A DNA stretch of 64,000 nucleotides from assembly GCA_019694685.1 (NCBI GenBank), contig JAIBBM010000002.1, positions 109,685 to 173,684 of the forward strand, written 5' to 3'. Shown one piece after another: positions 18,195-27,582 of this stretch. This DNA comes from Leptospirales bacterium. Its GTDB lineage: Bacteria > Spirochaetota > Leptospiria > Leptospirales > Leptonemataceae. The position numbers and the translations under genes are program-made. The notes below the pieces were generated by a model that made no database searches, was not told the origin of the DNA, and saw only the letters and a list, made by a program, of their open reading frames with translations. The stretch's first letter is position 1, and each line of letters begins with the position of its first letter.

Positions 18195-19058
18195 ATGAAA
18201 ACGTCAGAAGAAATCAAAAGCATGGTTCGCGAAACCTACGCGGGAATTGCGCAGGCAGGTCCACAACCATCCGGTCAATCATGTTGCGGCACTCAAAAGG
18301 GAAATGTCTGGTTCAATGAAGACTATTCCAAACTGGAAGGTTACGTTGCAGACGCAGACCTGGGTTTAGGTTGCGGAATCCCTGTGGAATTTTCGAAGAT
18401 CAAGAACGGCGACGTAGTCATCGATCTAGGATCCGGCGCAGGCAATGACGCGTTCATCGCCAGGCGCCAGACAGGAGAGACGGGTAAAGTCATTGGAATC
18501 GACATGACGTCTGAAATGATTGATAGAGCGCGAGAAAACAACGACAAACTCGGATACAACAATGTAGAGTTTCGTCTTGGAGAAATTGAAAAATTGCCCG
18601 TCAGCGCGAATCAGGCGGATGTGATCATCAGCAATTGTGTGCTCAATCTGGTTCCGGACAAACAAGCGGCCTTCCTGGAAATCTTTCGCACACTGAAACC
18701 AGGTGGCCACTTCTGTGTGTCTGACATTGTTCTTTCGGGGCCTATCCCGGAGAAATTGCGTTCTGTAGCTTCGATGTATGCTGGATGTGTATCCGGTGCT
18801 GTTCAGAAAGAAGAATACCTGAATCAGATCAAGAGCGCCGGATTTGACAATATCTCGATCAACAAAGAACGAACCATCCACATTCCTCAGGAAGTTCTCG
18901 CAGAGCATCTTACAAAAGAAGAGATGGAAACCCTGGCGTCCGCTAAACTGGAAGTTCTCAGCATTACAGTCAGCGGTGAAAAGCCTTCTCTCAAATTCCT
19001 GCAAACAGAAAAAGCGGCAGCCAAAGAAGCATGCTGCGCCCCTGGATGCTGCGCATAA
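18195..19058 (+). CDS. arsM: Arsenite S-adenosylmethionine methyltransferase
   Basis: 287 aa. An AAGGAG site lies upstream (18181-18186) and the gene follows arsR by 16 bp. An SAM-binding Rossmann motif ([13 protein letters not shown]) and an acidic loop (GIDMTSEM) are present. The cysteines that bind arsenite in ArsM are visible: SCCG near the start, LGLGCGIP (~60), ISNCVLNL (~155) and YAGCVSG (~200). The C-terminus ends with a cysteine-rich tail, CCAPGCCA. It methylates As(III) to organic, partly volatile species in the cytoplasm. Confidence 0.92.
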   Translation: MKTSEEIKSMVRETYAGIAQAGPQPSGQSCCGTQKGNVWFNEDYSKLEGYVADADLGLGCGIPVEFSKIKNGDVVIDLGSGAGNDAFIARRQTGETGKVIGIDMTSEMIDRARENNDKLGYNNVEFRLGEIEKLPVSANQADVIISNCVLNLVPDKQAAFLEIFRTLKPGGHFCVSDIVLSGPIPEKLRSVASMYAGCVSGAVQKEEYLNQIKSAGFDNISINKERTIHIPQEVLAEHLTKEEMETLASAKLEVLSITVSGEKPSLKFLQTEKAAAKEACCAPGCCA

Positions 19059-19060
19059 CA

Positions 19061-19510
19061 ATGGTTAAACCGCGCATTCTGATTCTTTGCACCGGAAATT
19101 CCTGCCGCAGTCATCTCGCAGAAGGGATCCTGCGCCAGGCAGCCGGTGACTTTCTTGAAGTGGCCAGTGCCGGTTCAAAACCGGCCGGCTTTGTTCATCC
19201 ACTTGCCATTCGCGCCATGAAAGAAATCGGCATTGATATTTCAGAACACACTTCGAAATCCATGAATGATTTTCTCGGTTCACAAATTGAAACAGTCATT
19301 ACTGTATGCGGAAATGCAGACCAGGCATGTCCTGTTTTTCCAGGCCAGGTGAACCGTCATCACTGGCCTTTCGATGATCCTGCTCATGCCACTGGAACCG
19401 AAGAAGAGCAGATGGAAGTGTTTCGACGCGTGCGAGACGAAATCAAGAAAGTCTTCGAGGCATACGCAGATGGCAGACGCGACGCCATCAGAGCCGGGAA
19501 ATCAAAATGA
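19061..19510 (+). CDS. arsC: Arsenate reductase, low-molecular-weight phosphatase type (thioredoxin-coupled)
   Basis: 149 aa from ATG 19061, two bases after the arsM stop; an upstream in-frame ATG (19031) lies within arsM and is unlikely. The P-loop CTGNSCRS carries the nucleophile Cys. The redox pair is in [11 protein letters not shown], and the general acid Asp is in WPFDDPA. This is the thioredoxin-dependent ArsC class, not the glutaredoxin type. Its last codons overlap the acr3 start (ATGA, 19507-19510). Confidence 0.92.
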   Translation: MVKPRILILCTGNSCRSHLAEGILRQAAGDFLEVASAGSKPAGFVHPLAIRAMKEIGIDISEHTSKSMNDFLGSQIETVITVCGNADQACPVFPGQVNRHHWPFDDPAHATGTEEEQMEVFRRVRDEIKKVFEAYADGRRDAIRAGKSK

Positions 19511-20598
19511 AACAAGAAGTCAGGCATCTAGATTTTTTCGAACGTTATCTGACCATCTGGGTACTTGGATGCATGGCAATCGGCGTAACTCTTGGAATGC
19601 TCTTTCCGGAAGCGTCGCGCACTCTGGGTGCTCTTGAGTTCACGCAGGGATCACACATCAATGCACCGATCGCCGTGCTCATCTGGCTGATGATCTATCC
19701 CATGATGCTTAAGGTAGATTTTGGTGGTCTACGCGAAGTGGTTCGCAAGCCAAAAGGGCTTGCCATCACTCTCGTAGTCAACTGGCTCATCAAACCATTC
19801 AGCATGGCTCTACTTGGCTGGATTTTCTTACATCTGTTTTTCAGGAATCTTGGTCTCATGACGGAAGAAGCGGCTCGAGACTACAATGCAGGCTTGATCA
19901 TCCTCGCGGCCGCACCGTGCACTGCGATGGTCTTTGTCTGGAGCTATCTTACAAATGGAGACTCCGCATACACTCTTGCACAAGTTGCAGTGAACGATCT
20001 CATCATGCTGTTTCTTTTCGCGCCCATTGTCATGCTTCTCGTGGGAGTTACAGGGGTTGTGGTGCCAGCCCAGGTTTTGATTGCATCCGTGGTCACTTTC
20101 ATTGTACTCCCCCTGATCGCGGCGTTTGCCAGCCGAGTCTTCCTGATCCGTGCGAAAGGAAAAGAATGGTTTGAGCAAACATTTCTACAGGCTCTCAAGC
20201 CAGTGACCATTGGCGCACTTCTTGCCACGCTTGCCTTGATCTTCATGTTTCAATCACGCAACATACGCGAGAACTGGCTGGCTGTAGTGCTGATCGCCGT
20301 GCCGATCACGATTCAGGTCTATTTCAATGCAGGCATAACTTACTGGCTGATGAAGATCTTCAGAGTGCCGCATAACGTTGCCGCACCGGGTTCTCTCATT
20401 GGCGCAAGCAACTTCTTTGAGCTGGCAGTGGCAGTGGCCATCACGCTTTTTGGAACACAATCAGGCGCCGCTCTGGCAACCATTGTGGGTGTGCTCGTGG
20501 AAGTACCGGTTATGCTTTCCGTGTGCAGAATCTGCGTTGGCTCCAGGTCGTGGTATCAGGCGAACACTGGCTCGCCCGCAACGTCAGTCGATGGATAA
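19507..20598 (+). CDS. acr3: ACR3-family arsenite efflux permease
   Basis: 363 aa with about ten membrane helices. Typical ACR3 blocks: [15 protein letters not shown] (~58), [12 protein letters not shown] (~92) and [17 protein letters not shown] with the essential Cys (~140); also [14 protein letters not shown] and [14 protein letters not shown]. It exports As(III) using the proton gradient. It overlaps arsC by four bases (translational coupling) and is the last gene of the operon. Its end overlaps the convergent peroxidase gene by 15 bp. Confidence 0.93.
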   Translation: MKQEVRHLDFFERYLTIWVLGCMAIGVTLGMLFPEASRTLGALEFTQGSHINAPIAVLIWLMIYPMMLKVDFGGLREVVRKPKGLAITLVVNWLIKPFSMALLGWIFLHLFFRNLGLMTEEAARDYNAGLIILAAAPCTAMVFVWSYLTNGDSAYTLAQVAVNDLIMLFLFAPIVMLLVGVTGVVVPAQVLIASVVTFIVLPLIAAFASRVFLIRAKGKEWFEQTFLQALKPVTIGALLATLALIFMFQSRNIRENWLAVVLIAVPITIQVYFNAGITYWLMKIFRVPHNVAAPGSLIGASNFFELAVAVAITLFGTQSGAALATIVGVLVEVPVMLSVCRICVGSRSWYQANTGSPATSVDG

Positions 20599-21996
20599 TC
20601 CGCTGGGCACGCTTGCCGGCGCACTGCCTGTCAAATTGCGTGCCTGAGGATCCGTCAGAGACATCAGAAAAGCGACCAGACTCTGCTTTTCTTGCGCCGA
20701 AAGAACCAGAGGCTGTCTCAAGATTGGATCCAGCGCATTGATTCGATTTGTTTTGTGTGCGAAATTCAGATCAGCCGTGAATGCAAAATCCGGTCTAAGG
20801 CCCTGTGCAGAAAAGTTCAGTTGAGCGTTAGATGGATTCGTATAGTGATCCACAACCTGATTGAGAGAAGCATATGCCCCAGAATGAGTGAATGGAGCAG
20901 ACAGTTCTACATTGTGAAGATTGGGCGTGCGAAATTTGTACATGTCTCCGGGCTGCCCTGTAACTACATTTCGCCCGGTGTCGTCTCCGGTGTTTAGATA
21001 GCCGGACGTACCCAGAATCTGCGGAGAGGCAACTCCGTGAAACTCATTGTCCGTCAGCATGGGTCCATTGTGACACGTGGAGCAGTTTGCTTTTCCGAAA
21101 AACAAAATCCCGCCTGCTTTTGCCTCTGGTGTGAGAGCGCCAGTATTTCCTTTCACGTATTGCTCGAAGGGTGAGCCCACTGCAGAATAACTCTCCGTTT
21201 CAAAGGCAGCAATTGCTGCTGCGGCATGTCCGAAGTTGAAATTATCGAAGTTGGTAACAGTAGGAAAAGCGGCAGCAAAAAGAGCGCGATAACCGGGCAG
21301 TCCACCTACGGTACCGTTATTCGTTCCAACGAGGCGAGACATGAGAACAGCCCAGACCGCCTGATTGTTGGCCGCATCTCTGACCGGGTTTCCTGGAAGA
21401 CCTCGCATCTCAAGATCGGACGTAACTGGAAACATTGCCTGTGCGGCCAGACCGGTCGTGAGTTGACTTGCAATGTCTGCGCGCGTCGGAGATGCACCGT
21501 TGAGGGCTGGCTCGGGTGTGGTAAGTATACCGTTATCCGCTCTACTCACACGCCCATCCCAGAAGTATTTCGTAATCTTCGCACCCAGGTTAAACAAAGG
21601 CGGAGCATTTCTTCCGACAAAGTTTCCTGTTCCAACGGTTCGCACTGCACCAAGTCCGTTTCCACCCCATCCGATCGACAAGGAGAGACCGTCTGATGTG
21701 CCCGAGTTGCGAAGATGACAGGTAGAGCAAGCGATGTTGCGATTTCCTGAAAGTTCTTTATCAAAGAAAAGAGCGCGGCCCAGAGTCACAAGAGCCGCGT
21801 TCTGAGGGGGCGCGGGCGCCAGAGGAGTCACACCTGCCCTGCTCATGCTAGTGCTCAATTGAAGGTCTTGATTTGTGCCAAGCCCCGCAATCAAGAAGAT
21901 GGGATCCACCGCGGGCCCCCCGTGCGATTGTTGGGAACAAGACGCCGAAAAGACCGCAATCAGAACGAACATCCATGTGCAAAGTGAGCGTGCCAT
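20584..21996 (-). CDS. Di-haem cytochrome-c peroxidase (MauG/CcpA family) lipoprotein
   Basis: 470 aa from ATG 21996; an in-frame ATG at 22026 would add ten polar residues before the signal, so the inner start is preferred. The signal ends in FSASC (lipobox). Two haem c sites are visible: CSTCH at about residue 90 and CSTCH at about 305. After the second come the tryptophan-free NGPMLTDNEFHG block and FRTPNLHNVELSAPFTHSGAY, typical of the family. It is periplasmic, reducing H2O2 with c-type cytochromes, or carries a related oxidising activity. The gene overlaps acr3 tail to tail. Confidence 0.88.
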   Translation of the reverse strand: MARSLCTWMFVLIAVFSASCSQQSHGGPAVDPIFLIAGLGTNQDLQLSTSMSRAGVTPLAPAPPQNAALVTLGRALFFDKELSGNRNIACSTCHLRNSGTSDGLSLSIGWGGNGLGAVRTVGTGNFVGRNAPPLFNLGAKITKYFWDGRVSRADNGILTTPEPALNGASPTRADIASQLTTGLAAQAMFPVTSDLEMRGLPGNPVRDAANNQAVWAVLMSRLVGTNNGTVGGLPGYRALFAAAFPTVTNFDNFNFGHAAAAIAAFETESYSAVGSPFEQYVKGNTGALTPEAKAGGILFFGKANCSTCHNGPMLTDNEFHGVASPQILGTSGYLNTGDDTGRNVVTGQPGDMYKFRTPNLHNVELSAPFTHSGAYASLNQVVDHYTNPSNAQLNFSAQGLRPDFAFTADLNFAHKTNRINALDPILRQPLVLSAQEKQSLVAFLMSLTDPQARNLTGSAPASVPSGLSID

Positions 21997-22109
21997 ACGT
22001 GATTCCTCTAACAAACAACCAGACATGTCCAGCAGTTTGCGTACGAAACCTTCGCGAACGTTAGGCGATCGTCAGGGGCGCGACAGAGAATACGTGAACA
22101 CCATCTTTT

Positions 22110-22168
22110 CAGTCATGAACAACAGAAATCGATAGCCGAAATCTGCCATCGTGTGCTGTTCATGACTG
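22110..22168. repeat. Perfect 12-bp inverted repeat upstream of the peroxidase gene
   Basis: CAGTCATGAACA (22110-22121) and TGTTCATGACTG (22157-22168) are perfect inverted copies separated by 35 bp. They lie 114-172 bp upstream of the peroxidase start and just past the GNAT stop. Arm length is unusual for chance. It could be a two-site operator or a long-loop hairpin; no T-run follows. Confidence 0.6.
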
Positions 22169-22180
22169 GTTTTGTGTCGT

Positions 22181-22621
22181 TCATTTTCGTAAGTATTTTC
22201 GTAAAAAAAAGCAGTTTTTACCGGGTGGATAGTCTTCAATCGTCCCGAAAACTTCATAGCCTGCCTTCAGATAGAAGTCAGGTGCCTGGAAGCTGAAGGT
22301 ATGCCCGTGAATCAAAGTGCAGTCCAGGGATCTCGCCGCCTGCTCGGCTTGCTCCAGGAATGCGGAACCGAGCTTCTTACCACGCTGATCCTCGCGTACC
22401 CAGAGACATTGCAGGTTCATCCCACGAAAGTAAACAATTGCAAGCATTCCGCCGACGATCTCTCCCTTTTCACGAGCCAGTATGCTCAGCGCATGGTGTT
22501 CCTTTGCTCTTTCGTCTGAAAGCTTTGGATTGCTTGCTTCCCGCAGGCGTTCCCATAGAAATTCCTGGAGGTCTCCGTCTGGATCTCGAATCGTTTCGAA
22601 TGTGATCGATGAATTATCCAT
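22181..22621 (-). CDS. GNAT-family N-acetyltransferase
   Basis: 146 aa. The acetyl-CoA binding loop is visible as VREDQRGKKLGSAFL (Q/RxxGxG/A type). It is preceded by the beta4 strand NLQCLWV and followed by a terminal YLKAGYEVFGTIEDYP, with the common GYE/GF pattern after a bulge. The substrate is unknown. Its start overlaps the pirin stop by 8 bp, so it is probably translated from the same mRNA. Confidence 0.85.
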   Translation of the reverse strand: MDNSSITFETIRDPDGDLQEFLWERLREASNPKLSDERAKEHHALSILAREKGEIVGGMLAIVYFRGMNLQCLWVREDQRGKKLGSAFLEQAEQAARSLDCTLIHGHTFSFQAPDFYLKAGYEVFGTIEDYPPGKNCFFLRKYLRK

Positions 22622-23507
22622 ATTTTGCGCCGCGAGTGATCTCTCCCATTTTGCCGCTCTGGTAATCGTTGAATGCTGTCTGCAATTCTTCCACGGTATT
22701 CATGACGAAAGGGCCGTACCTTGCGACGGGCTCGCTCGTAGGAACACCCGCAAGGAGAAGCATGCGCCCACCTGTTTGCGTTCCAAACAATTGAACTGTG
22801 TCTCCCAGCCCAAGAACACCAAGTTGTCCGTCTTCGAGCACATTCTGGCGATCGCCTACGGCAACGCTTCCTTCGAAAACGTAGATCATCGCATTTTGCT
22901 CTTGCGGAACAATGACAGACGCAGATGCGCCGGGTGAAAGGGTCCAATCCTGATACACGATGGGAATGTGAGTTTCGATGACTGCGCGAACGCCGAGTGC
23001 CTCACCTGCGATCACTCGCACGCGGGCGAGACCATCTTCTGTTTGCGCAGTTGGAATCCCCGATCCCGGAACTTCCTGGTAACGCGGCTGAGTCATCTTC
23101 AGTTGAGAGGGCAGATTCACCCAGATTTGAAACCCATGCACTCTGCCGCCTTCACGCATGATTTTCTCCGAAGGTTCCTCTGAATGAATGATTCCCGCAC
23201 CAGCAGTCATCCACTGCACGTCCCCGGGCCGAAGAAAACCGCGATGGCCTGCAGAATCTTCGTGCTGGAATTCGCCTTCGAGCATGTAGGTGACCGTTTC
23301 AAATCCACGATGCGGATGATCCGGAGCTCCCACTGCTTCCCCGGGTGCATAGTCCGCCGGGCCCATCTCATCTAGAAGTAGAAACGGATCTACATAACTG
23401 ACAGACTGAGTTGGAAACGGGCGGCGAACGATAAACCCGCCTCCCTCGCGCTGTCGAATCGAATCGATGATCCGCGCAATTGTACGAACTTTTCCATTCT
23501 GGCTCAT
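22614..23507 (-). CDS. Pirin-family cupin protein (YhhW-like)
   Basis: 297 aa. The N-terminal cupin carries the pirin metal motif PHRGFETVTYMLEGEFQHED with its His residues (about 63-82), followed by GDVQWMTAGAGIIHSE (His/Glu). A second cupin lies in the C-terminal half. Bacterial pirins include quercetinases and redox-sensitive regulators. The start is preceded by a GAGAGG-like Shine-Dalgarno on the minus strand. It overlaps the GNAT gene downstream. Confidence 0.9.
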   Translation of the reverse strand: MSQNGKVRTIARIIDSIRQREGGGFIVRRPFPTQSVSYVDPFLLLDEMGPADYAPGEAVGAPDHPHRGFETVTYMLEGEFQHEDSAGHRGFLRPGDVQWMTAGAGIIHSEEPSEKIMREGGRVHGFQIWVNLPSQLKMTQPRYQEVPGSGIPTAQTEDGLARVRVIAGEALGVRAVIETHIPIVYQDWTLSPGASASVIVPQEQNAMIYVFEGSVAVGDRQNVLEDGQLGVLGLGDTVQLFGTQTGGRMLLLAGVPTSEPVARYGPFVMNTVEELQTAFNDYQSGKMGEITRGAKYG

Positions 23508-23616
23508 AGTGGACCTCTCATTTATAAGTTCTCTTTAATATTGAAGGTTCAATTACTTTCAATGGCCATTCTTTTTTACCCGGAGCTCAAAATGTTCAGC
23601 CAGGCAAAAGAGTTGC

Positions 23617-24420
23617 ATGGCGATTGCCGCGCGCATTGCTGTGCAGAACTCAAAGCTTTCCCTGATGCTAGATCCAGCCCATTTCAGAACGCGCAATCTA
23701 TCGTTCATTCTCAAGCAACCTGCACGCAATCGTGTCTGTGTCCTTATCTGGGTCCTCTCGTGCGTTTTCATTTCTTGCAGTCCTACTGGTCCGCGGCCAG
23801 TCACTATTTTTGCAGCGGCCAGCCTGAAAGAAACCATCAGCGAACTTTCCAATGAATTTGAGAAGAGTGGAAGAAAAACGCAAGTTCAATTCGATGCATC
23901 CTCAACCCTTGCGCGACAGATTCAACAGGGAGCGCTCGCGGATGTATTCATCACTGCCGCTCCAGAATGGCTCGAAAGCATGAGGATTCTGGATCGATTT
24001 GACTGGCTTTCCAATCGTCTTGTAATTGTTGTTCCCTTGAATGACAAATCCTCTTTCCGCCTCCGCAACATGAAGAGTCTGGCTCTTGCCAACGAACAGG
24101 TCCCGGCAGGAAAGTACGCGCGCGCAGCGTTTGCTCACCTTCACATACCGATTCCAGAAAGGACCATCTACGGTTCAAGCGTGCGCGATGTGCTTTTTAT
24201 TGTTGCAAAAGGTGGCGCGGAAGCAGGCGTCGTGTATGCAACGGACGCTGCAACCGCACCAGAGCTTGGCGTGGCCTTCACGTTCCCTGAAGAAAGTCAT
24301 CCTCGCATCGTGTACTCCGTCGGTTTGCTGCGGCCGGAAGGAAAAGAATTCTACGACCTACTGCAAGCGCGCCCGGAAGCGGCTACAAAACACGGATTCA
24401 TAGACATTCGAAAACAATGA
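23617..24420 (+). CDS. modA: Molybdate ABC transporter substrate-binding lipoprotein
   Basis: Up to 267 aa. The start is uncertain: ATG 23617 follows a weak AGAG, while ATG 23665 would give 251 aa and a more usual signal length. The hydrophobic signal VCVLIWVLSCVFISC ends in a lipobox. The mature part begins TIFAAASLKETI, typical of ModA, with DASSTLARQIQQGA (oxyanion-binding serines), ADVFITA and a C-terminal VYATDAATAP block. It binds molybdate or tungstate at the outer face of the inner membrane. The stop overlaps modB by four bases. Confidence 0.9.
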   Translation: MAIAARIAVQNSKLSLMLDPAHFRTRNLSFILKQPARNRVCVLIWVLSCVFISCSPTGPRPVTIFAAASLKETISELSNEFEKSGRKTQVQFDASSTLARQIQQGALADVFITAAPEWLESMRILDRFDWLSNRLVIVVPLNDKSSFRLRNMKSLALANEQVPAGKYARAAFAHLHIPIPERTIYGSSVRDVLFIVAKGGAEAGVVYATDAATAPELGVAFTFPEESHPRIVYSVGLLRPEGKEFYDLLQARPEAATKHGFIDIRKQ

Positions 24421-25088
24421 ACAGCATCCAACTATCACTCTCCGTCGGATTCGCGGCAACCCTCCTTACACTTCCTCTTGCCATCTTAGCTGCGTGGTTT
24501 CTGGAAAAGACGGATTCAAAAGCCAGACCCATTTTGCAGATTCTAATCACCCTACCACTTGTGCTCCCTCCCGTCGTGATTGGCTATCTGCTACTGGCTT
24601 TGTTTTCTCCCTCGGGAAAAGTCGGCTCCACATTACAGTGGCTAGGTGCTCCGGTAGCGTTTCACTGGTTGGGCGCAGTTGTTTCCGCAGCCGTAGTCGG
24701 GTTTCCCTTATTTGTAACGTCCATCTCTCTTTCCATGAGAGAAATCGATGCGCGTCTGGAGCGGATTTCTGCATCTCTGGGAGCTTCACGCCTGCAAACT
24801 TTCTTCAGAATCACGCTTCCTCTCGCCTGGCCAGGAATACTATCAGGCGCCGCACTTGCATTCGCACGCGGACTCGGAGAATTTGGAGCAACCATCATCC
24901 TGGCGGGTAGAATCCCCGGGCAGACAGAAACCATTCCGCTTGCCATCTATGCTGAACTGGATTCGCCGGGCGGAGAAACTAAAATCGCCTGGCTTGTCTT
25001 CGCATCCATTGCGATCTGCGTAATCTTGATTCTTGTATCTAGAATCTTCCAGGGCCTGCACAAAAGGAAAATGGAATCAGAATCATGA
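24417..25088 (+). CDS. modB: Molybdate ABC transporter permease
   Basis: 223 aa with about five or six helices. It carries the ModB pattern: LPLVLPPVVIGYLLL (~46), the EAA loop around ISASLGASRLQTFFRITLPLAWPGI (~120-145) and RGLGEFGATIILAGRIPG (~157). It forms the inner-membrane channel with ModC. It overlaps modA (ATGA, 24417-24420) and modC (ATGA, 25085-25088). Confidence 0.93.
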   Translation: MNSIQLSLSVGFAATLLTLPLAILAAWFLEKTDSKARPILQILITLPLVLPPVVIGYLLLALFSPSGKVGSTLQWLGAPVAFHWLGAVVSAAVVGFPLFVTSISLSMREIDARLERISASLGASRLQTFFRITLPLAWPGILSGAALAFARGLGEFGATIILAGRIPGQTETIPLAIYAELDSPGGETKIAWLVFASIAICVILILVSRIFQGLHKRKMESES

Positions 25089-26083
25089 TTCTGGAAATCG
25101 AAGCGAATGTCTCTCGCCCAAATGGTTTTCATTTAATCGTAGAAGAAAAGTGGAGCGCTCATGCAACCGGCATTGCGGGGCCGTCAGGCGGCGGAAAGAC
25201 CACTCTGCTTAACTGCATCACCGGGAGCGAAAGAGGGGCCAGAGTCATAGTGGATGGAGAAGACTGGTCCGAATGGTCCATGCAGGAGCGCAAGATTGGA
25301 TATGTTACGCAGGATCCTCTTTTATTTCCACACATGACTGTGAAAGAGAATCTACTCTATAGCCCGCGCGCAAGTTCCATTGGTCCGATTGCAGAAATGC
25401 TGCGCATAGATCATCTTCTGGAACGCAGGCCAGCAAATCTGAGCGGAGGAGAAAAACGACGTGTGGCCCTGGGGCGAGCGATCGCCAGCCAGCCCCGCTT
25501 GCTTGTTCTAGATGAGCCATTCACGGGACTCGACGAAATTCTACGACGCGAAGCAATGTCAGTACTACATAGCATCAAACAATGGTCCGGCGTTCCCATG
25601 ATTCTAGTAAGCCATCTCGCTGATGAGATTGTAGGGCTGACGGACTGGACGATTCGTTTGGAGAATGGTTCCGTCTCGAAGCGCGGTCCGTCCGAATCCG
25701 TGCTGAATGAAACAGAAACCAGAATAGACAATTACTTTTCCGGGATTATTTTAGAGCCGGGTCTGGTTCGCTGCGGTCCATGCGATCTAAAAGTGATTCT
25801 CCCACATGACGCGGATGGTCCGGTCAGGCTCGCCTGTTACGCAAACGACATTCTTCTTTCTAAGAAACCGCCTGACGAAATATCAGCGCGAAATGTGATT
25901 CCAACCAAAATCAAATTGATTCATGGCTTTGAAAAAATCACGTTAGTCGACCTTGAGGCGCCGTCGTTGCGAGTTCTGGTGACCAGAGAAGCAAATCGAG
26001 ATCTGGATCTGGTTACTGGAATGAGCATTTACGCAATCATCAAGGCAAGTTCCATTGTCTATCTGGGTCCGGCAGAGAACTAG
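25085..26083 (+). CDS. modC: Molybdate ABC transporter ATP-binding protein
   Basis: 332 aa. Walker A GPSGGGKTT (~32), Q-loop YVTQDPLLFPH, signature LSGGEKRRVALGRA (~118) and Walker B LLVLDEPF (~139), then the switch His in VSHLADE. The C-terminal ~80 residues are a TOBE-type molybdate-sensing domain. No ModE repressor is near. The 3' end overlaps the convergent small membrane protein gene by four bases. Confidence 0.93.
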   Translation: MILEIEANVSRPNGFHLIVEEKWSAHATGIAGPSGGGKTTLLNCITGSERGARVIVDGEDWSEWSMQERKIGYVTQDPLLFPHMTVKENLLYSPRASSIGPIAEMLRIDHLLERRPANLSGGEKRRVALGRAIASQPRLLVLDEPFTGLDEILRREAMSVLHSIKQWSGVPMILVSHLADEIVGLTDWTIRLENGSVSKRGPSESVLNETETRIDNYFSGIILEPGLVRCGPCDLKVILPHDADGPVRLACYANDILLSKKPPDEISARNVIPTKIKLIHGFEKITLVDLEAPSLRVLVTREANRDLDLVTGMSIYAIIKASSIVYLGPAEN

Positions 26084-26466
26084 TCCCGGCTGCCACGCAA
26101 GATTGCGGCAATGAAGTAGATCGGGTAGAGAAACAAAAACAGATTCGGTAGCCACCAGGCCAGATCGAAATCGCGACGAATCGCCCAGAAAGACACTGCC
26201 TGCAGGCCGGAGCACAACGTCAGCACCAGAGATATGAGTGCCACGTTCTTCCAGGGAAACCCCTTTGCGCGAAGGCGAAGACTGTAGAGCCCGGAAAAAG
26301 AAATGAACAGATCCAGAGGAAGAAACGACCAATTCCAGGCGCTGAGGATTGGATTGTTATAATCCTTGAATAAATAATCCGCAGGAATGATTCCGATCAG
26401 AGTGATCACCCAGTAGAGAATGAACCCAATGTCTGTGACCAGGAAGAAAAAGGGAAGGAAGCGCAT
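26080..26466 (-). CDS. Small four-helix membrane protein (YvaD/DUF5360-like)
   Basis: 128 aa from ATG 26466; the longer frame to 26757 runs antisense through the ankyrin gene and has an unlikely N-terminus. There are four predicted helices (about 4-25, 40-60, 70-88, 100-122), with NPILSAWNWSFLPLDLFISFSGL, a block I associate with YvaD-type proteins. Function unknown. It is divergent from the ankyrin-repeat gene. Confidence 0.65.
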   Translation of the reverse strand: MRFLPFFFLVTDIGFILYWVITLIGIIPADYLFKDYNNPILSAWNWSFLPLDLFISFSGLYSLRLRAKGFPWKNVALISLVLTLCSGLQAVSFWAIRRDFDLAWWLPNLFLFLYPIYFIAAILRGSRD

Positions 26467-26560
26467 GATTGTTTCAAGTTGGAGAAAGACGGCGCGGGGC
26501 ACAAGCCCAAAGAAGAGTGGATGGAAGTTGACATTTCCTGCAGTGCGGAAAGGATTCGGC

Positions 26561-27067
26561 ATGAAATATTTGTTATTCGCGTTTCTACTCATCTCTGCCT
26601 CTCTTCTTGCGGAAGAGGAAAAACTGGCTACCCTGGAAACAGCGTGCCAGGAGGGAGAGGTCGAAAAGGTAAAATCCATTTTGAAAGGAATTCCCGGGGC
26701 GGAACAGAACCAAAAAGCGAAAGGATGTCTTGCTACCGCAGTGTCAGAAGCGCACATTCCTCTGGTTCGTTTCCTCGTGGAGAGAAAGACACCTCTGGAC
26801 CACCACTACGGATGGACTCCTCTGCATCGCGCGGCAAAGCTCTCAACACCGGATCATTTGAAGATCGCACGTATCCTGGTGGATGCGGGTGCACGAGTGG
26901 ACGTCGGACTCAAGAGTCCGGACGGAGAACCTTACATGGGCCCATATGGAATTGGAATGTCACCACTCGGTGTTGCGCGCAAAAGCAGAGACAAGTTTAC
27001 AGACGAGAAAGCACGTGCACCGTTTGATGCGATGATTGCGTTTCTCAAATCGCGCAGCGGGCAGTGA
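26561..27067 (+). CDS. Periplasmic ankyrin-repeat protein
   Basis: 168 aa from ATG 26561, with GGAAAGGA about ten bases upstream; an upstream in-frame ATG at 26420 gives a charged N-terminus and is rejected. A signal peptide (MKYLLFAFLLISASLLAEE) is followed by about three ankyrin repeats: ETACQEGEVEKVKSIL, GWTPLHRAAKLSTPDHLKIARILVDAGARV and a final SPLGVARKSR. Such repeats bind proteins. The partner is unknown. Confidence 0.8.
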   Translation: MKYLLFAFLLISASLLAEEEKLATLETACQEGEVEKVKSILKGIPGAEQNQKAKGCLATAVSEAHIPLVRFLVERKTPLDHHYGWTPLHRAAKLSTPDHLKIARILVDAGARVDVGLKSPDGEPYMGPYGIGMSPLGVARKSRDKFTDEKARAPFDAMIAFLKSRSGQ

Positions 27068-27145
27068 TAGAATTTCGCGCATCAGCAAATTCTTCCAAAC
27101 CACGGCGCGAAATTCTTCAGCGGACAGATACCAAACGCGAAGCGA

Positions 27146-27571
27146 TCAAGGAGTGTAAGTTGAAGAGTATGTACCGGAACCGACGGCTGTGCAGTTTGTC
27201 TGACAGGCGCCTGCGCTACCGCATACAGGGTTCGTGCCGCCGGAATAGAACACAAATTCAGAGGAGCCAGAACCGCCAGCGGCAGTCGTGCACGTTCCGT
27301 AGTTCGATAGATTCGAACATTTGGAAGTGGAAACTGTGCCTCCACCGGAGGTACACGTTGCAGAACTCGTGCCAAATCCGTAATAGTTCGTGCAACTACT
27401 GTTCACGCTGAATTTATTGCAGCTGAATGAAAAAGTACGAGTGAAGCTTGCCGCAAACAATACGATCAACGCGTATTCAGATGTATGATCTTTCTCCTCC
27501 TTTTTGCAGCCTGGTAGAACGGCTCCAACAAAAAAGATGAAAATAGTAAAAATAGTAGACAATCTCTTCAT
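27146..27571 (-). CDS. Small cysteine-rich lipoprotein, candidate phase-variable
   Basis: 141 aa. The signal ends in LPGC (lipobox). Shortly after comes a second hydrophobic stretch, YALIVLFAASF. The rest is Ser/Thr/Gly/Cys-rich, with ten further cysteines, and resembles no family I know. The start codon has AGAAGG five bases upstream on the minus strand, and a run of fourteen G (27583-27596) directly before that. The protein looks surface-exposed, which fits a contingency gene. Confidence 0.6.
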   Translation of the reverse strand: MKRLSTIFTIFIFFVGAVLPGCKKEEKDHTSEYALIVLFAASFTRTFSFSCNKFSVNSSCTNYYGFGTSSATCTSGGGTVSTSKCSNLSNYGTCTTAAGGSGSSEFVFYSGGTNPVCGSAGACQTNCTAVGSGTYSSTYTP

Positions 27572-27582
27572 GGCCTTCTGTA

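Noticed and set aside
22072..22257. 61-codon minus frame over the inverted repeat near the peroxidase
   Set aside because: Overlaps the GNAT 3' end, lacks a ribosome site and shows no recognisable domain.
26080..26757. Long start of the YvaD-like gene to 26757
   Set aside because: The extension is antisense to the ankyrin gene and its signal; the inner ATG at 26466 precedes a proper first helix.
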